A program made the position numbers and the translations under genes. The notes beneath the pieces are model-generated. The model did no database searches. It worked only from the letters and a program-made list of their open reading frames with translations, and was not told the DNA's origin. A stretch of 64,000 nt of DNA, from positions 5,704,001 to 5,768,000 of the forward strand of contig NZ_CP154261.1 in NCBI RefSeq assembly GCF_039511225.1. The letters are read 5' to 3'. Positions 54,169 through 63,305 of this stretch are shown piece after piece; position 1 is the stretch's first letter; every line of letters begins with the position of its first letter. Origin of the DNA: Sphingobacterium multivorum. Lineage in GTDB: Bacteria; Bacteroidota; Bacteroidia; Sphingobacteriales; Sphingobacteriaceae.

Positions 54169-54750
54169 TTAGCCATGAATGGCTTCTTTACTTCCGTACG
54201 ACTGAATTAGCTTCCCTTCAAATTCCAACCACTCCTTCCAACGCTTTTCTACGTCGACGTCTACGGAATATTTGCGTGCAAAATTTAAAAATGTGGTATA
54301 ATGATTTGCCTCAGATACCATTAAATCATAGTAAAACTTCGCAAGATCTTTATCTTGAATATTTTGTGAAAGCACTCTAAAACGTTCGCAGCTTCGGGCT
54401 TCGATCATCGCCGCAAACAATAAACGGTCAATAAAAGCCATATTTCTACTGCCGTCTTTTTTAGAGAATTTCATCAATTGACCGACATAATCATCTTTTC
54501 GTTCACGCCCCAAGGTATAGCCACGTTCTTTGATGATATCAATAACCATCTTAAAATGTTCCATTTCTTCGATAGCAATTGCTGTCAGCTCATGCACTAA
54601 ATCTTCGTGTTCTGAGTTGTTGGTAATTAAGGATATGGCATTCGAAGCAGCCTTTTGTTCACACCAGGCATGATCTGTCAAAATTTCCTCCAAATTTCCT
54701 TCTGCGATGTTTGCCCATCGCGGATCGGTCAACAACTTTAATCCAAGCAT
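54169..54750 (-). CDS. miaE: tRNA-(ms2io6A)-hydroxylase MiaE
   Basis: A 193-residue ferritin-like diiron protein. Metal ligands occur in EQKAAS (about 31-36), EEMEHFKM (about 61-68) and EANHYTTF (about 150-157). MiaE hydroxylates the isopentenyl side chain at tRNA position 37. The gene has a TACCTTTG box 27 bp upstream and a terminator downstream. Being next to rlmN, another A37-region modifier, may be coincidental. Confidence 0.92.
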   Translation of the reverse strand: MLGLKLLTDPRWANIAEGNLEEILTDHAWCEQKAASNAISLITNNSEHEDLVHELTAIAIEEMEHFKMVIDIIKERGYTLGRERKDDYVGQLMKFSKKDGSRNMAFIDRLLFAAMIEARSCERFRVLSQNIQDKDLAKFYYDLMVSEANHYTTFLNFARKYSVDVDVEKRWKEWLEFEGKLIQSYGSKEAIHG

Positions 54751-54776
54751 CTTACTCTCTAAAATGATTTACGTCA

Positions 54777-54784
54777 CAAAGGTA
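54777..54784 (-). promoter_or_regulatory. Putative -7 box of miaE
   Basis: The minus-strand TACCTTTG matches TAnnTTTG; no TTG at the -33 distance. Confidence 0.45.
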
Positions 54785-54821
54785 ACGAATATCTCAGCGT
54801 TAAAAAAATGATAATCGCTCT

Positions 54822-55862
54822 TTAGGCATCTTTATGAAGAGCCTTTCGAATTTCAGGTGCTATTTTCTCACCAAAAATCTCTATAGAACGCAGCATTTCT
54901 TTATGCCCAGGTGCCCCCACATCCATATGTGCAGAGAAACGTGTCAATCCAAATTTTTCCTGTATTTGCAATATTTTATCCACGGCATAAGCAGCATCCC
55001 CAACAATGAGGTGCCCTCTCGAAGACCTTCCGAAGTCATATTGAGTCCGTTGATATGGCGGCCATCCACGACTTGCACCGATACGATCCATCTGGGCCGA
55101 ATAAATCGGATAGTAATAATCTGCTACCTGAGCGCTGTTGTCGCCAAAGAACGCATGCATATGTACCCCAACCTGAAAGTTAGCCATATCGTGTCCATTA
55201 TCTTCATAAGCCTGACGATACATTTCAAATAAATGATCGAAGCTTTCATACATCCCGCCGATGATGGCGAACATGACCGGTAAACCCAGCTTTCCGGCAC
55301 GGATAACAGAAGATGTTGTACCACCTACGGCAACCCAAATCGGCAATGATCCATTTTTAGGCCGAGGAAAGACCTCTTGATTAATTAACGGCGCTCTAAA
55401 ATTTCCACGCCAAGTTATCGGATTTTGCTTGTTCAATCGAAGCAAAAGCTCTAGTTTTTCCTCAAACAACTCGGAATAATCTTTTAGATCATAACCAAAT
55501 AAAGGGAAGGATTCAATGAAGGATCCTCTTCCAGCCATCAGCTCAGCACGTCCATCGGATAAAAGATCGACAGCCGCAAAATCCTGAAATAATTTAACCG
55601 GATCGGCAGAACTTAATACCGAAACTGCACTTCCCAATTTAATATTTTTAGTAACGGTAGAAGCCGCCGCCAAGATAATTTCGGGTGCTGCAACCGCATA
55701 ATCTGCACGGTGATGCTCCCCTATTCCAAAGAAATCCAATCCTACTTGATCCATAAGCTTGATCTCTTCAATAATTTCTTTCATTCTATCTTGTGCTGCC
55801 TGGATTTGACCTGTAACAGGATCTATCCTCGAGTCGCCAAACATTCCTATTCCTAATTCCAT
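54822..55862 (-). CDS. LLM class flavin-dependent oxidoreductase
   Basis: A 346-residue bacterial-luciferase-like TIM barrel. It begins MELGIGMFGDSRIDP and has FFGIGEHHRADYAVAAPEIILAAAS (about 43-67), the LGSAVSVLSSADPVKLFQDFA FMN region and SAHMDVGAPGHKEMLRSIEIFGEKI near the end. Such enzymes use FMNH2 and oxygen or act as F420-like reductases; the substrate is unknown. It is monocistronic with a TACTTTTG box upstream. Confidence 0.9.
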   Translation of the reverse strand: MELGIGMFGDSRIDPVTGQIQAAQDRMKEIIEEIKLMDQVGLDFFGIGEHHRADYAVAAPEIILAAASTVTKNIKLGSAVSVLSSADPVKLFQDFAAVDLLSDGRAELMAGRGSFIESFPLFGYDLKDYSELFEEKLELLLRLNKQNPITWRGNFRAPLINQEVFPRPKNGSLPIWVAVGGTTSSVIRAGKLGLPVMFAIIGGMYESFDHLFEMYRQAYEDNGHDMANFQVGVHMHAFFGDNSAQVADYYYPIYSAQMDRIGASRGWPPYQRTQYDFGRSSRGHLIVGDAAYAVDKILQIQEKFGLTRFSAHMDVGAPGHKEMLRSIEIFGEKIAPEIRKALHKDA

Positions 55863-55885
55863 TTTTATCTATTTTATAAGTCATT

Positions 55886-55893
55886 CAAAAGTA
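55886..55893 (-). promoter_or_regulatory. Putative -7 box of the LLM oxidoreductase gene
   Basis: The minus-strand TACTTTTG, about 24 bp before the ATG. No TTG at -33. Confidence 0.45.
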
Positions 55894-56033
55894 ACACCTT
55901 CTTTCCCTGAATTATTTGATCTAGGATAAGAAAATGATACCGCACCATACCCTGGATCACAAAAAAATAAAGAGCTGTCTATTTGGTCGCTTACTTGATC
56001 TGACCATCAACAAAGTTATACTAGGCTCCTCGG

Positions 56034-56702
56034 CTAAAAGAGTGCAACAGTATTCTTCGCGACCTGGTCTGCATTGCCACTAAAATGATGCCCGCCGGAC
56101 AGGTATTTCTTTGTGAAATTCTTAAGTGTTATCTTCTGTATCGGGAAATCAGCTTCATCATCACCAAGAATAACGCCCGTTTTGACTGCACCCATTCGAT
56201 TGATTTCCGCGATCACGTCCAGACTCCGTTTTGTATTACTCCGACCCAAAATATCCGCTATATGAATCTCCAAATCTGTTGACACAGATGGTTCCAGCAG
56301 GACAACACTCTTGAGGTTCTTCTTAATGACGGGATCCAGGCGATTAATAATAAAAGGAACCGCGTCTGCGCCAAATGAATACCCCACTACAAAAAGATGC
56401 ATATTTTGCCGTGCTAAGAGTACGTTTTTCAGTGTATTCGAAACATCGGCAGCAATCTCACTCGGGCTTTTCTTCTTCCAGAAATAGGTTTTCGAATCGA
56501 TCGCTGCCACAGTATATCCTACTCCAGCAATCAGCTCACAAAGCTTGTTAGAGAATGAATTAAATCCACCATCGCCACTCAGATAGAGAACCAAAGGTAA
56601 TGCAGCTTTATTGTTCCAATATTTCATGTCAATCAAACGCTGTTGTGCAAACGCATGAAACGCCATGCCAGCAATTATTAATAAGGTAGCTATTTTTTTC
56701 AT
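56034..56702 (-). CDS. VirJ/AcvB-domain alpha/beta hydrolase
   Basis: A 222-residue secreted protein with a signal peptide (1-19, ending FAQ) and a single VirJ domain. LPLVLYLSGDGGFNSFSNKLCELIAGVGYTVAAID (about 35-69) is the VirJ/AcvB signature, and the nucleophile elbow is GYSFGAD (about 107-113). Agrobacterium AcvB hydrolyses lysyl-phosphatidylglycerol and is co-encoded with the synthase LpiA. Here the gene follows an MprF-like synthase by 21 bp, so hydrolysis of its lipid product in the periplasm is a reasonable inference. Confidence 0.85.
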   Translation of the reverse strand: MKKIATLLIIAGMAFHAFAQQRLIDMKYWNNKAALPLVLYLSGDGGFNSFSNKLCELIAGVGYTVAAIDSKTYFWKKKSPSEIAADVSNTLKNVLLARQNMHLFVVGYSFGADAVPFIINRLDPVIKKNLKSVVLLEPSVSTDLEIHIADILGRSNTKRSLDVIAEINRMGAVKTGVILGDDEADFPIQKITLKNFTKKYLSGGHHFSGNADQVAKNTVALF

Positions 56703-56723
56703 CTGTACAGCATCTACATGAAG

Positions 56724-59318
56724 CTATTCGTTCGGTTTCATCACTTTGACCAGTGCTACAGGAAGTTGTATGAGATCAAAATCGTTATCAAATATAAGGT
56801 ATTTATTTTCCCAAAATGTCGCATACTTCTCTTTAAAGTCGCGCAGGCTATGATAATGTTTAAAGTTGCCCAATCGTGTTGAGGCAAATTTCATAATCTT
56901 TTCTGCGGGACTATCTGTCGCCCCCAACCCCGTCATTGGTACCATGCCCAAATTTAAATAGACGTATTTTTGAGCCTTAGCATACGCAATAAGCTCGACA
57001 ATCAATGCGTCCATACTTCCGCCCGGCGCGTCAAGCGACTTCCGGATCATATCATAGGTGCACTCATCTTTGGCATAATCGGGAATAATATTCAGAAAGG
57101 CTACGATAGTATTCTGCTCATTTTTCAGTACAATGATATCTTGCAAAATAAGCTCATTTTCATCAAACATCCCTTGCGAAAAAACCATTTCTTTTTTATC
57201 AAATGCGCTCAACCATTCATCAGATATCACTTTCAATTCGGCTATAACTTCTTTCTTTTGCGGTGCCTTCAAAACTTCCGTAGCAAAACCCTTTTTTTGA
57301 ATCGCATTCAGCCCGTTACGCAAAGACTTACGGTCTTTGCCCTCCAACTTAAATGTATCGAGTTCCAATACCGCCTCTTGTCCAATGGTGATCTTTTGCT
57401 TGCGCAGGGATGAAAAATGAACCAAACTATTTTCGTCAACGCGGTAATAAATGGCCTTTAATCCATTGGCATAACAATATTGATCAAATTCCTCGACTAG
57501 CTCTTCCTTATCCCCCTGTTCACAGACAGGTTCATCCAATACAATGGCAAATTCATTGGCCAAGCGATAGGCGGTAAATCCCTCGGATACTTCGGAGAAG
57601 AACAGACTCTTATCTTTTCCCAATTTAAAGAAATCCATGGGAGACTGTCCAAATTCGCGCAATAATTGTTCTGCACGTTCCAATTCAGAATGACTGGAGT
57701 CTTCATCTGCCAAGAGACGGGGGCGGGCTAACGCATAGATTAGGAGAAACCAGCAAAAAAGTCCAAGTACCTGGGTGATCCGCAGAAATTCTTGACCAAA
57801 AACAGTTTGGGGCATCAATTCATCATCGGCAAACAAGAGGAAACTCCGTGCTGTATGATAGATGGATTGTCGCCAGGTGAAGTCAACACCGAAATGCTGT
57901 TTATCAATGAAGTAGAAGCTCATTACGTCAAAAAGGCATATGGCTAGGAGAGCGACAAAAAATGTGATAAACCCAATTCGCACCCAACGAATATTACTCT
58001 TGATCCGATATTGCTTATAGCTCATGGCCAGTAAAATCAAGGTCAATAAAGCAACCGAAGCTTCTTCATAGTCCAATGCCTTAAACACGTGCCCAAAAAG
58101 CGACAATGCGCTAAACACTACGGCGATCCAAAACGCAATTCGGAAACCTTTGATCAAGTAAGCCGAGGTTACCAACAGCCCTAAGCCCAACACTAACACC
58201 ATAAATTTGGAAGCGTGAATTGCTTCTAAAGGCAAATAGAAACGATCAAGTTTCATCCGGTCGGCCAAAGGAGGCGTCAATACAGATACGAGATTTACCA
58301 TGCCCAAGAAGAAGATAAGCAGCGCTGGGCCAATACGTGCCAGCAATTGCTTCCCACGCCATGCAAAAGCCAGAAGCCCCAGTACTAAAGGTAGCCAAAA
58401 TTCGAATGCCCGATAGAGAATTGTAATGCCCAATCCTTCTGCCTGCGAGTAGCCGTAGGCTTTAAAAATATACAGCATAGTCAACTCTACGGCCCCAAGT
58501 CCCCGTAGAAAAGGAGAAACAATCATCAATACCACCGAAACAGTATAGGCAATAGCCGCAGCCTCGAAAGAGTGGTCCAAACCAAGGGCATACATACTTA
58601 CAAAAGCATGGGCAATACCGCAGCATTCAACGACCATCGATGCCAGCATGGTACCCAACAAATATTTTAGCTTGACCTCTCCTGAAAATATTTCATCGAT
58701 ATTAGAGGCTACAGCAGGAAATTTTAGTTCAACCCAGCGATAGATGCCTTTGTGTGTTCTAAAAGACCAAACGAGCCAAAATACGACACCCAGAAGCAGC
58801 CCCAAAACCACCAATGAGATCCAGGCATCACCAAAATTTTTATTGTGCCAAATCGTATACAATATAACAGGTACTCCGATCAGAAAGACCGTCAATAGTC
58901 CGACATAGCCATACAGCGCCCCTGCTTGATGAATTTGCGTCGTATTCAAATTTCTTTTTCGCAACTGCGTTGTTGTATATGCCAAAGAACTAATCCCACC
59001 CGCAGGCAGAAACACACTGAGTAAATTTCGCTTCAGGAAAAGATCAATAGCGATTCTCAGATTAATAGAAAGGCCTATCGCTTTAAAACTCTGCACATAC
59101 ATCAATCCCTGAAGTACAATATAGACGAGAGTAATTCCAACGCCGACCAAAACCCAGGTTAGATTGGCCGCACGCAAATGTGGAATGATGGCAGCAAGCT
59201 CTTTTCGTTCATTTCTAAAAAATACAAAGGCCAACAAAATAACCAAAACAGCTATTAGTTCCTTCCAATAGGTCTTTGGTGAAAAATGTCGAATCCGTTG
59301 CGCAATAGTTTTGGCCAT
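56724..59318 (-). CDS. MprF-like aminoacyl-phosphatidylglycerol synthase/flippase
   Basis: An 864-residue membrane protein. The N-terminal half (about 15-510) has about 12-14 hydrophobic helices including the flippase-type FLKRNLLSVFLPAGGISSLAY block. The C-terminal half (about 540-860) is the soluble DUF2156/GNAT-like transferase domain with LEGKDRKSLRNGLNAIQKKGF and YLNLGMVPMTGLG. MprF attaches an amino acid (often lysine) to phosphatidylglycerol and flips it, lowering surface charge. The amino acid used here is not predictable. The next gene encodes the candidate hydrolase. Confidence 0.93.
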   Translation of the reverse strand: MAKTIAQRIRHFSPKTYWKELIAVLVILLAFVFFRNERKELAAIIPHLRAANLTWVLVGVGITLVYIVLQGLMYVQSFKAIGLSINLRIAIDLFLKRNLLSVFLPAGGISSLAYTTTQLRKRNLNTTQIHQAGALYGYVGLLTVFLIGVPVILYTIWHNKNFGDAWISLVVLGLLLGVVFWLVWSFRTHKGIYRWVELKFPAVASNIDEIFSGEVKLKYLLGTMLASMVVECCGIAHAFVSMYALGLDHSFEAAAIAYTVSVVLMIVSPFLRGLGAVELTMLYIFKAYGYSQAEGLGITILYRAFEFWLPLVLGLLAFAWRGKQLLARIGPALLIFFLGMVNLVSVLTPPLADRMKLDRFYLPLEAIHASKFMVLVLGLGLLVTSAYLIKGFRIAFWIAVVFSALSLFGHVFKALDYEEASVALLTLILLAMSYKQYRIKSNIRWVRIGFITFFVALLAICLFDVMSFYFIDKQHFGVDFTWRQSIYHTARSFLLFADDELMPQTVFGQEFLRITQVLGLFCWFLLIYALARPRLLADEDSSHSELERAEQLLREFGQSPMDFFKLGKDKSLFFSEVSEGFTAYRLANEFAIVLDEPVCEQGDKEELVEEFDQYCYANGLKAIYYRVDENSLVHFSSLRKQKITIGQEAVLELDTFKLEGKDRKSLRNGLNAIQKKGFATEVLKAPQKKEVIAELKVISDEWLSAFDKKEMVFSQGMFDENELILQDIIVLKNEQNTIVAFLNIIPDYAKDECTYDMIRKSLDAPGGSMDALIVELIAYAKAQKYVYLNLGMVPMTGLGATDSPAEKIMKFASTRLGNFKHYHSLRDFKEKYATFWENKYLIFDNDFDLIQLPVALVKVMKPNE

Positions 59319-59442
59319 ATAATCGTTTAATGATGAATAACCTTGAGATATAGTATAAACACGAAATAAAGCTAATCGTTTGAAAATGACTAATTGTTAA
59401 TTTTTCGTCAATTCTTTTCACATTAATCAGTAATTTTCCGGC

Positions 59443-60678
59443 ATGAAAGAGAAAAAGGTTTTGTTCATCGGACTGGTATGGCCAGAGCCAACATCTTCAG
59501 CAGCGGGCTTCCGTATGATGCAATTAATTGAGACGTTTGTTAATCGCTCTTATCAGATTACATTTGCTTCTGCTGCTGCCAAATCGCCGTATAGTGCACC
59601 TTTACAATCTCTCGGGATCCGGGAACAGGCCATCGTGCTGAATAGCAATAGCTTTGATGAATTTATTGCTCAGCTTAAGCCCGACATTGTTGTATTTGAC
59701 CGCTTTATGGTAGAGGAGCAATATGGTTGGCGTGTTGCACAGCATTGTCCAGATGCACTCCGCGTACTTGACACGGAAGATTTGCATTTTTTGCGTCAGG
59801 CGAGACAGACATCTGTCAAAAATAACGGTGATTTTTCCTTTCAAGCGTTATTTACCGATACGGCCAAACGGGAAATTGCCGCGATATTGCGCAGTGACCT
59901 CTCGTTGATCATTTCCGAATCCGAAATGAAGATTCTTATCGAAGAATTTCGCATTTCACCCGATATTCTTTATTATCTCCCTTTTCTTGAAGATGAGATC
60001 ACTGCTGCAGATGTGGAGCAATGGAACACCTTCGAAGAGCGCAAGAACTTATTATTTATTGGAAATTTTATTCATGAGCCCAACTGGCATACGGTACAAT
60101 ACCTAAAAACACAAATCTGGCCGCAATTACGGAGGATGCTCCCCAAAGTGGAATTACACATTTATGGCGCCTACGCAACCCAAAAAGTACTTCAGTTAAA
60201 CAACCCAAAAGAGAATTTCCTGATCAAGGGCCGAGCGGAATCTGCTCGTCTAACCATGGAAAGTTACCGTCTACTGGTGGCTCCAATACAATTTGGTGCC
60301 GGTGTGAAAGGGAAGTTTATCGACGCCATGCAAACAGGTACACCAGCTGTCACCACGAAAGTTGGTGCAGAAGCCATGAAGGGCAATTTGGACTGGAATG
60401 GATTTATCGAAGACGATCCCGAAACGTTCTGCCGAAAGACTGTTGAGCTCTACGAAAATGAAGATCTTTGGAAAACGGCCCAAGAACATGGTATCCGTAT
60501 TATCAACGAACGTTATGAAAAACGAAAGTATCAGTCCGATTTTATGACTAATCTATCTTTATTAAAAGTACAGATTGACAGGCATCGTCAACAAAACTTT
60601 ATTAGTCAGATATTATTGCACCACACGATGCAGAGCACGAAATATATGTCTTTATGGATCGAGGAAAAAAATAAATAG
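59443..60678 (+). CDS. Glycosyltransferase (GT4-like)
   Basis: A 411-residue GT-B fold enzyme. The N-terminal acceptor domain (about 1-195) starts KEKKVLFIGLVWPEPTSSAAGFRM; the C-terminal donor domain has LLFIGNFIHEPNW (about 204-216) and the GT4-type LLVAPIQFGAGVKGKFIDAMQTGTPAVTT block (about 281-309), whose EX7E-like region is modified. The donor and acceptor are unknown. It is divergent from mprF and stands alone, without other glycan genes nearby. Confidence 0.87.
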   Translation: MKEKKVLFIGLVWPEPTSSAAGFRMMQLIETFVNRSYQITFASAAAKSPYSAPLQSLGIREQAIVLNSNSFDEFIAQLKPDIVVFDRFMVEEQYGWRVAQHCPDALRVLDTEDLHFLRQARQTSVKNNGDFSFQALFTDTAKREIAAILRSDLSLIISESEMKILIEEFRISPDILYYLPFLEDEITAADVEQWNTFEERKNLLFIGNFIHEPNWHTVQYLKTQIWPQLRRMLPKVELHIYGAYATQKVLQLNNPKENFLIKGRAESARLTMESYRLLVAPIQFGAGVKGKFIDAMQTGTPAVTTKVGAEAMKGNLDWNGFIEDDPETFCRKTVELYENEDLWKTAQEHGIRIINERYEKRKYQSDFMTNLSLLKVQIDRHRQQNFISQILLHHTMQSTKYMSLWIEEKNK

Positions 60679-60682
60679 ATCC

Positions 60683-61792
60683 TTAGTTAACTTCCCGCCA
60701 CCAAGGGGCGTATACGGTATCTAATTTATTCAAATGAATCATTTCCCCTATTTTTGGCGTAAGCAGTGTGATCTGTTCTTTGTTCGCCGTCTCGTAAAAT
60801 TTCTCCATGGGCTCTTTCCAATCGTGCATCGCCAACGCGAATTTCGAAGAATGAACGGGCAAAACAGCTTGGGCTTTCAGATCCTTCGTTTCAGCAGCCC
60901 ATTCATCAGGTAACGAATGTATATAATGCCAGGCGTCATTATACTGTCCATTTTCCAAGATCGCTAAATCAAAAGGACCAAATTGGTCACCTATTGTTTT
61001 GAAGTGCTTACCATACCCGCTATCTCCCCCCAAGAAAATGCTGTACTTAGCGGTTTTTAACACAAAGGATGTCCACAAGGTATTATTCCGTGTAAATCTA
61101 CGTCCCGAAAAGTGCCTTGCGGGGGTGAAGGTTACTTGAAAATCGGGCGCCAGTTTTACCTGGTCATACCAATCCCCCTCGATGATCTGATCGGACTTGT
61201 ATCCCCAAGATTCAAAATGCGCCCCTACTCCGAGACCACAGATCACCTGACCGACTTTATCCCGCAATTTCACAACAGTCTCATAGTCCAGATGATCGTA
61301 ATGATCATGCGAGATAAACAAATAGTCAATTTTCGGAAAAACCATCGCCGCATAGTCGACCGACATCTTAAATGCTTTATTGCTACCTGGTATGGGAGAA
61401 GCATTTGAGCTGAATACTGGATCTACCACTATTAATTTTCCATCTAACTTCAATAGATAGGAGGAGTGACCAAACCAAATCAGCACATCATCTGCGGGAA
61501 GATGTGCTAAATCGCATTCCATAGCGGGCAATACACTGATCGGTTTTAAGTGGGGATTCTTGTTGAAAAGGAAATCCCACAACAAAGAGACCATATTCAC
61601 ATCGCCTTTCAACGATGGCGTTACTTCGAGGTTATGAAAAATACCATTTTTAAAATTGGGGGACTGTTTCATACGTTCAAGCCGAGCTCCCTTGAAACTT
61701 CCACCAAACATTGGATGAACAAAATAATAAAGCACGCTACTGATGAGCGCAATCAATAGCGTCGCTAATACAATCCATCCGACCGTTTTCAT
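60683..61792 (-). CDS. MBL-fold metallo-hydrolase (NAPE-PLD/UlaG-like)
   Basis: A 369-residue protein with an N-terminal membrane helix (about 4-26) and a metallo-beta-lactamase fold. WFGHSSYLLKLDGKLIVVDPVFS (about 105-127) and the zinc motif HDHYDHLD (about 155-162) identify the NAPE-PLD/UlaG branch, with further ligands in PARHFSGR, GGDSGYG and PVHSSKF. The substrate may be a phospholipid or phosphodiester. Its ATG overlaps the dcd stop by one base (TAATG), so translation is coupled to the dCTP deaminase. Confidence 0.9.
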   Translation of the reverse strand: MKTVGWIVLATLLIALISSVLYYFVHPMFGGSFKGARLERMKQSPNFKNGIFHNLEVTPSLKGDVNMVSLLWDFLFNKNPHLKPISVLPAMECDLAHLPADDVLIWFGHSSYLLKLDGKLIVVDPVFSSNASPIPGSNKAFKMSVDYAAMVFPKIDYLFISHDHYDHLDYETVVKLRDKVGQVICGLGVGAHFESWGYKSDQIIEGDWYDQVKLAPDFQVTFTPARHFSGRRFTRNNTLWTSFVLKTAKYSIFLGGDSGYGKHFKTIGDQFGPFDLAILENGQYNDAWHYIHSLPDEWAAETKDLKAQAVLPVHSSKFALAMHDWKEPMEKFYETANKEQITLLTPKIGEMIHLNKLDTVYAPWWREVN

Positions 61793-62328
61793 TAGAAGTT
61801 ATTCTTCCACATCATCGACTCCACCGGACGGATGGTCTTGCCATTGTATTTTGCATTGCCTTTGGTGTTATAAAATGTCTCGATATCGCCTTCTACAGCA
61901 AAATAGATCAATTGTCCAATTGGCATTCCTGCGTAAACCCGAACAGGCTGAGCAACCGAAATTTCCAAGGTCCAGGTATTACAGAAACCGACATCGCCCT
62001 TTCCTGCAGTTGCATGGATATCTATCCCTAAGCGACCAGTACTCGATTTGCCCTCTAAAAAAGGAACATGCTTATGTGTTTCGGTATACTCTTGCGTAAC
62101 ACCTAAATAAAGGGTGTTGGGCTCCAAGACGAAACCTTCTTCCGGGATTTCAAAATGCTGAATTTCATTGTGCTTCTTGGCATCAAGTACACGGTCTGCA
62201 TACGTTGCCAAATATTTCCCCAAATGCACATCGTAGGAATTTGTTCCTAAACATTTACGATCAAATGGTTGAATGACAATGCTGCCATTTTCAATCTCTT
62301 CGAGAATTCTTTTATCAGATAAAATCAT
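61792..62328 (-). CDS. dcd: dCTP deaminase
   Basis: A 178-residue deaminase starting at the ATG at 62328 (MILSDKRILEEIENG). The conserved blocks CLGTNSYDVHLG (about 26-37), EGKSSTGRLGIDIHATAGKGDVGFCNTWTLEI (about 106-137) and MPIGQLIYF (about 149-157) are intact. It supplies dUMP for thymidylate synthesis. It is first in a two-gene operon with the MBL hydrolase. Confidence 0.95.
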   Translation of the reverse strand: MILSDKRILEEIENGSIVIQPFDRKCLGTNSYDVHLGKYLATYADRVLDAKKHNEIQHFEIPEEGFVLEPNTLYLGVTQEYTETHKHVPFLEGKSSTGRLGIDIHATAGKGDVGFCNTWTLEISVAQPVRVYAGMPIGQLIYFAVEGDIETFYNTKGNAKYNGKTIRPVESMMWKNNF

Positions 62329-62436
62329 GTGTATCAAAATAGCAAAAGCATCAGGCCACGCTATACAAATTCAAAAATACAGTTCTCCCACTAATTTTAC
62401 TTCATTTTTCAAAACAAAAATCTGCGATTTGTTTTT

Positions 62437-62444
62437 TAAATTTG
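62437..62444 (+). promoter_or_regulatory. Putative -7 box of the phosphopantetheinyl transferase gene
   Basis: TAAATTTG ends only 3 nt before the ATG at 62448, implying a leaderless transcript. The TTG-initiated reading at 62442 would begin inside the box and is rejected. No TTG at -33. Confidence 0.5.
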
Positions 62445-62447
62445 GGT

Positions 62448-63089
62448 ATGAGTCTAGTGTATCTACGTGAAATTGATAGCCAAACCAAATTTGCAATTTG
62501 GCGAATTGAGGAATCGGACGACGATTTACTGTCGAAACTTCAATTGGATGAACGTGAAAAAGCGAAATTAGGGTCTTTCAATAAAGGGAAAAGACGGTTA
62601 CATTGGCTTGCCACCCGTGTGCTGTTGCGCACCTTATTAAACACATCCCGTTATATAGATTGTCCATCTGATGCAAATGGCAAGCCTTTTCTCGCCAATT
62701 TCCCCCAAAAAATTTCACTTTCACACTCATTTGATTATGCCGCAGCTATGATCAGTACAAAAGGAGAGGTGGGTATCGACATGGAAATCATTAAAACAAA
62801 AGTAGAGCGCATCCAACATAAGTTTTTAAAACCTGCGGAGCTTGCATTCATCGCACAGGATGAGAACCGATATGAGCAGCTTTATGCCTGCTGGTGTGCT
62901 AAAGAAGCGATTTATAAACTTCAGGGAAATGCAGGTGTCTCCTTCTTGAATAACATGACCATACAACCATTCGACTATCAGGTGCAGGGCATATTAAAAC
63001 TCGAACTCCACAGCGATCAACATACACATCTATATGACGTGCATTACGAGAAGTTCAATGAATATATGCTCGCTTACGCTGTAGAATAG
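62448..63089 (+). CDS. 4'-phosphopantetheinyl transferase superfamily protein
   Basis: A 213-residue Sfp-type transferase starting MSLVYLREID. Magnesium- and CoA-binding motifs are GIDMEIIK (about 107-114) and WCAKEAIYK (about 146-154); the SHSFDYAAAMI block precedes them. It activates carrier proteins of fatty acid or secondary metabolism synthesis. No polyketide or NRPS genes are in the window, so a general role is likely. Confidence 0.9.
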   Translation: MSLVYLREIDSQTKFAIWRIEESDDDLLSKLQLDEREKAKLGSFNKGKRRLHWLATRVLLRTLLNTSRYIDCPSDANGKPFLANFPQKISLSHSFDYAAAMISTKGEVGIDMEIIKTKVERIQHKFLKPAELAFIAQDENRYEQLYACWCAKEAIYKLQGNAGVSFLNNMTIQPFDYQVQGILKLELHSDQHTHLYDVHYEKFNEYMLAYAVE

Positions 63090-63151
63090 GTTCTTTAAAA
63101 AAATAATTTTTCTCAATTTCAATGAATTAGCACACAGACAGCACTTTTTTT

Positions 63152-63181
63152 TTGCGCTTTTTGAAAAAGCTTCTATATTTG
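63152..63181 (+). promoter_or_regulatory. Promoter of tRNA-Glu
   Basis: TTG (63152-63154), 19-nt spacer, TATATTTG (63174-63181). The tRNA starts 18 bp after the -7 box. Confidence 0.78.
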
Positions 63182-63199
63182 CATCATCGAAAACGATAT

Positions 63200-63271
63200 G
63201 GCCCGTTCGTCTAGGGGTTAGGACGCAAGATTTTCATTCTTGAAACAGGGGTTCGATTCCCCTACGGGCTA
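63200..63271 (+). tRNA. tRNA-Glu (TTC)
   Basis: A 72-nt cloverleaf. The acceptor arms GGCCCGT/ACGGGCT pair (G1-T wobble); the anticodon stem CAAGA/TCTTG holds the loop TTTTCAT (anticodon TTC); the T arm is AGGGG-TTCGATT-CCCCT. The discriminator is A and the CCA end is not encoded. It has its own promoter and terminator. Confidence 0.97.
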
Positions 63272-63272
63272 C

Positions 63273-63305
63273 AAAAAGCGACTTCAAAAGAGTCGCTTTT
63301 TTTAT
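63273..63305 (+). terminator. Terminator of tRNA-Glu
   Basis: The stem AAAAAGCGACT/AGTCGCTTTTT (63273-63283, 63291-63301) with a 7-nt loop and more T after it. Confidence 0.9.

Noticed and set aside
56970..57413. 147-codon plus-strand ORF within mprF
   Set aside because: It is fully covered by the conserved MprF transferase domain on the minus strand and shows no domain of its own.
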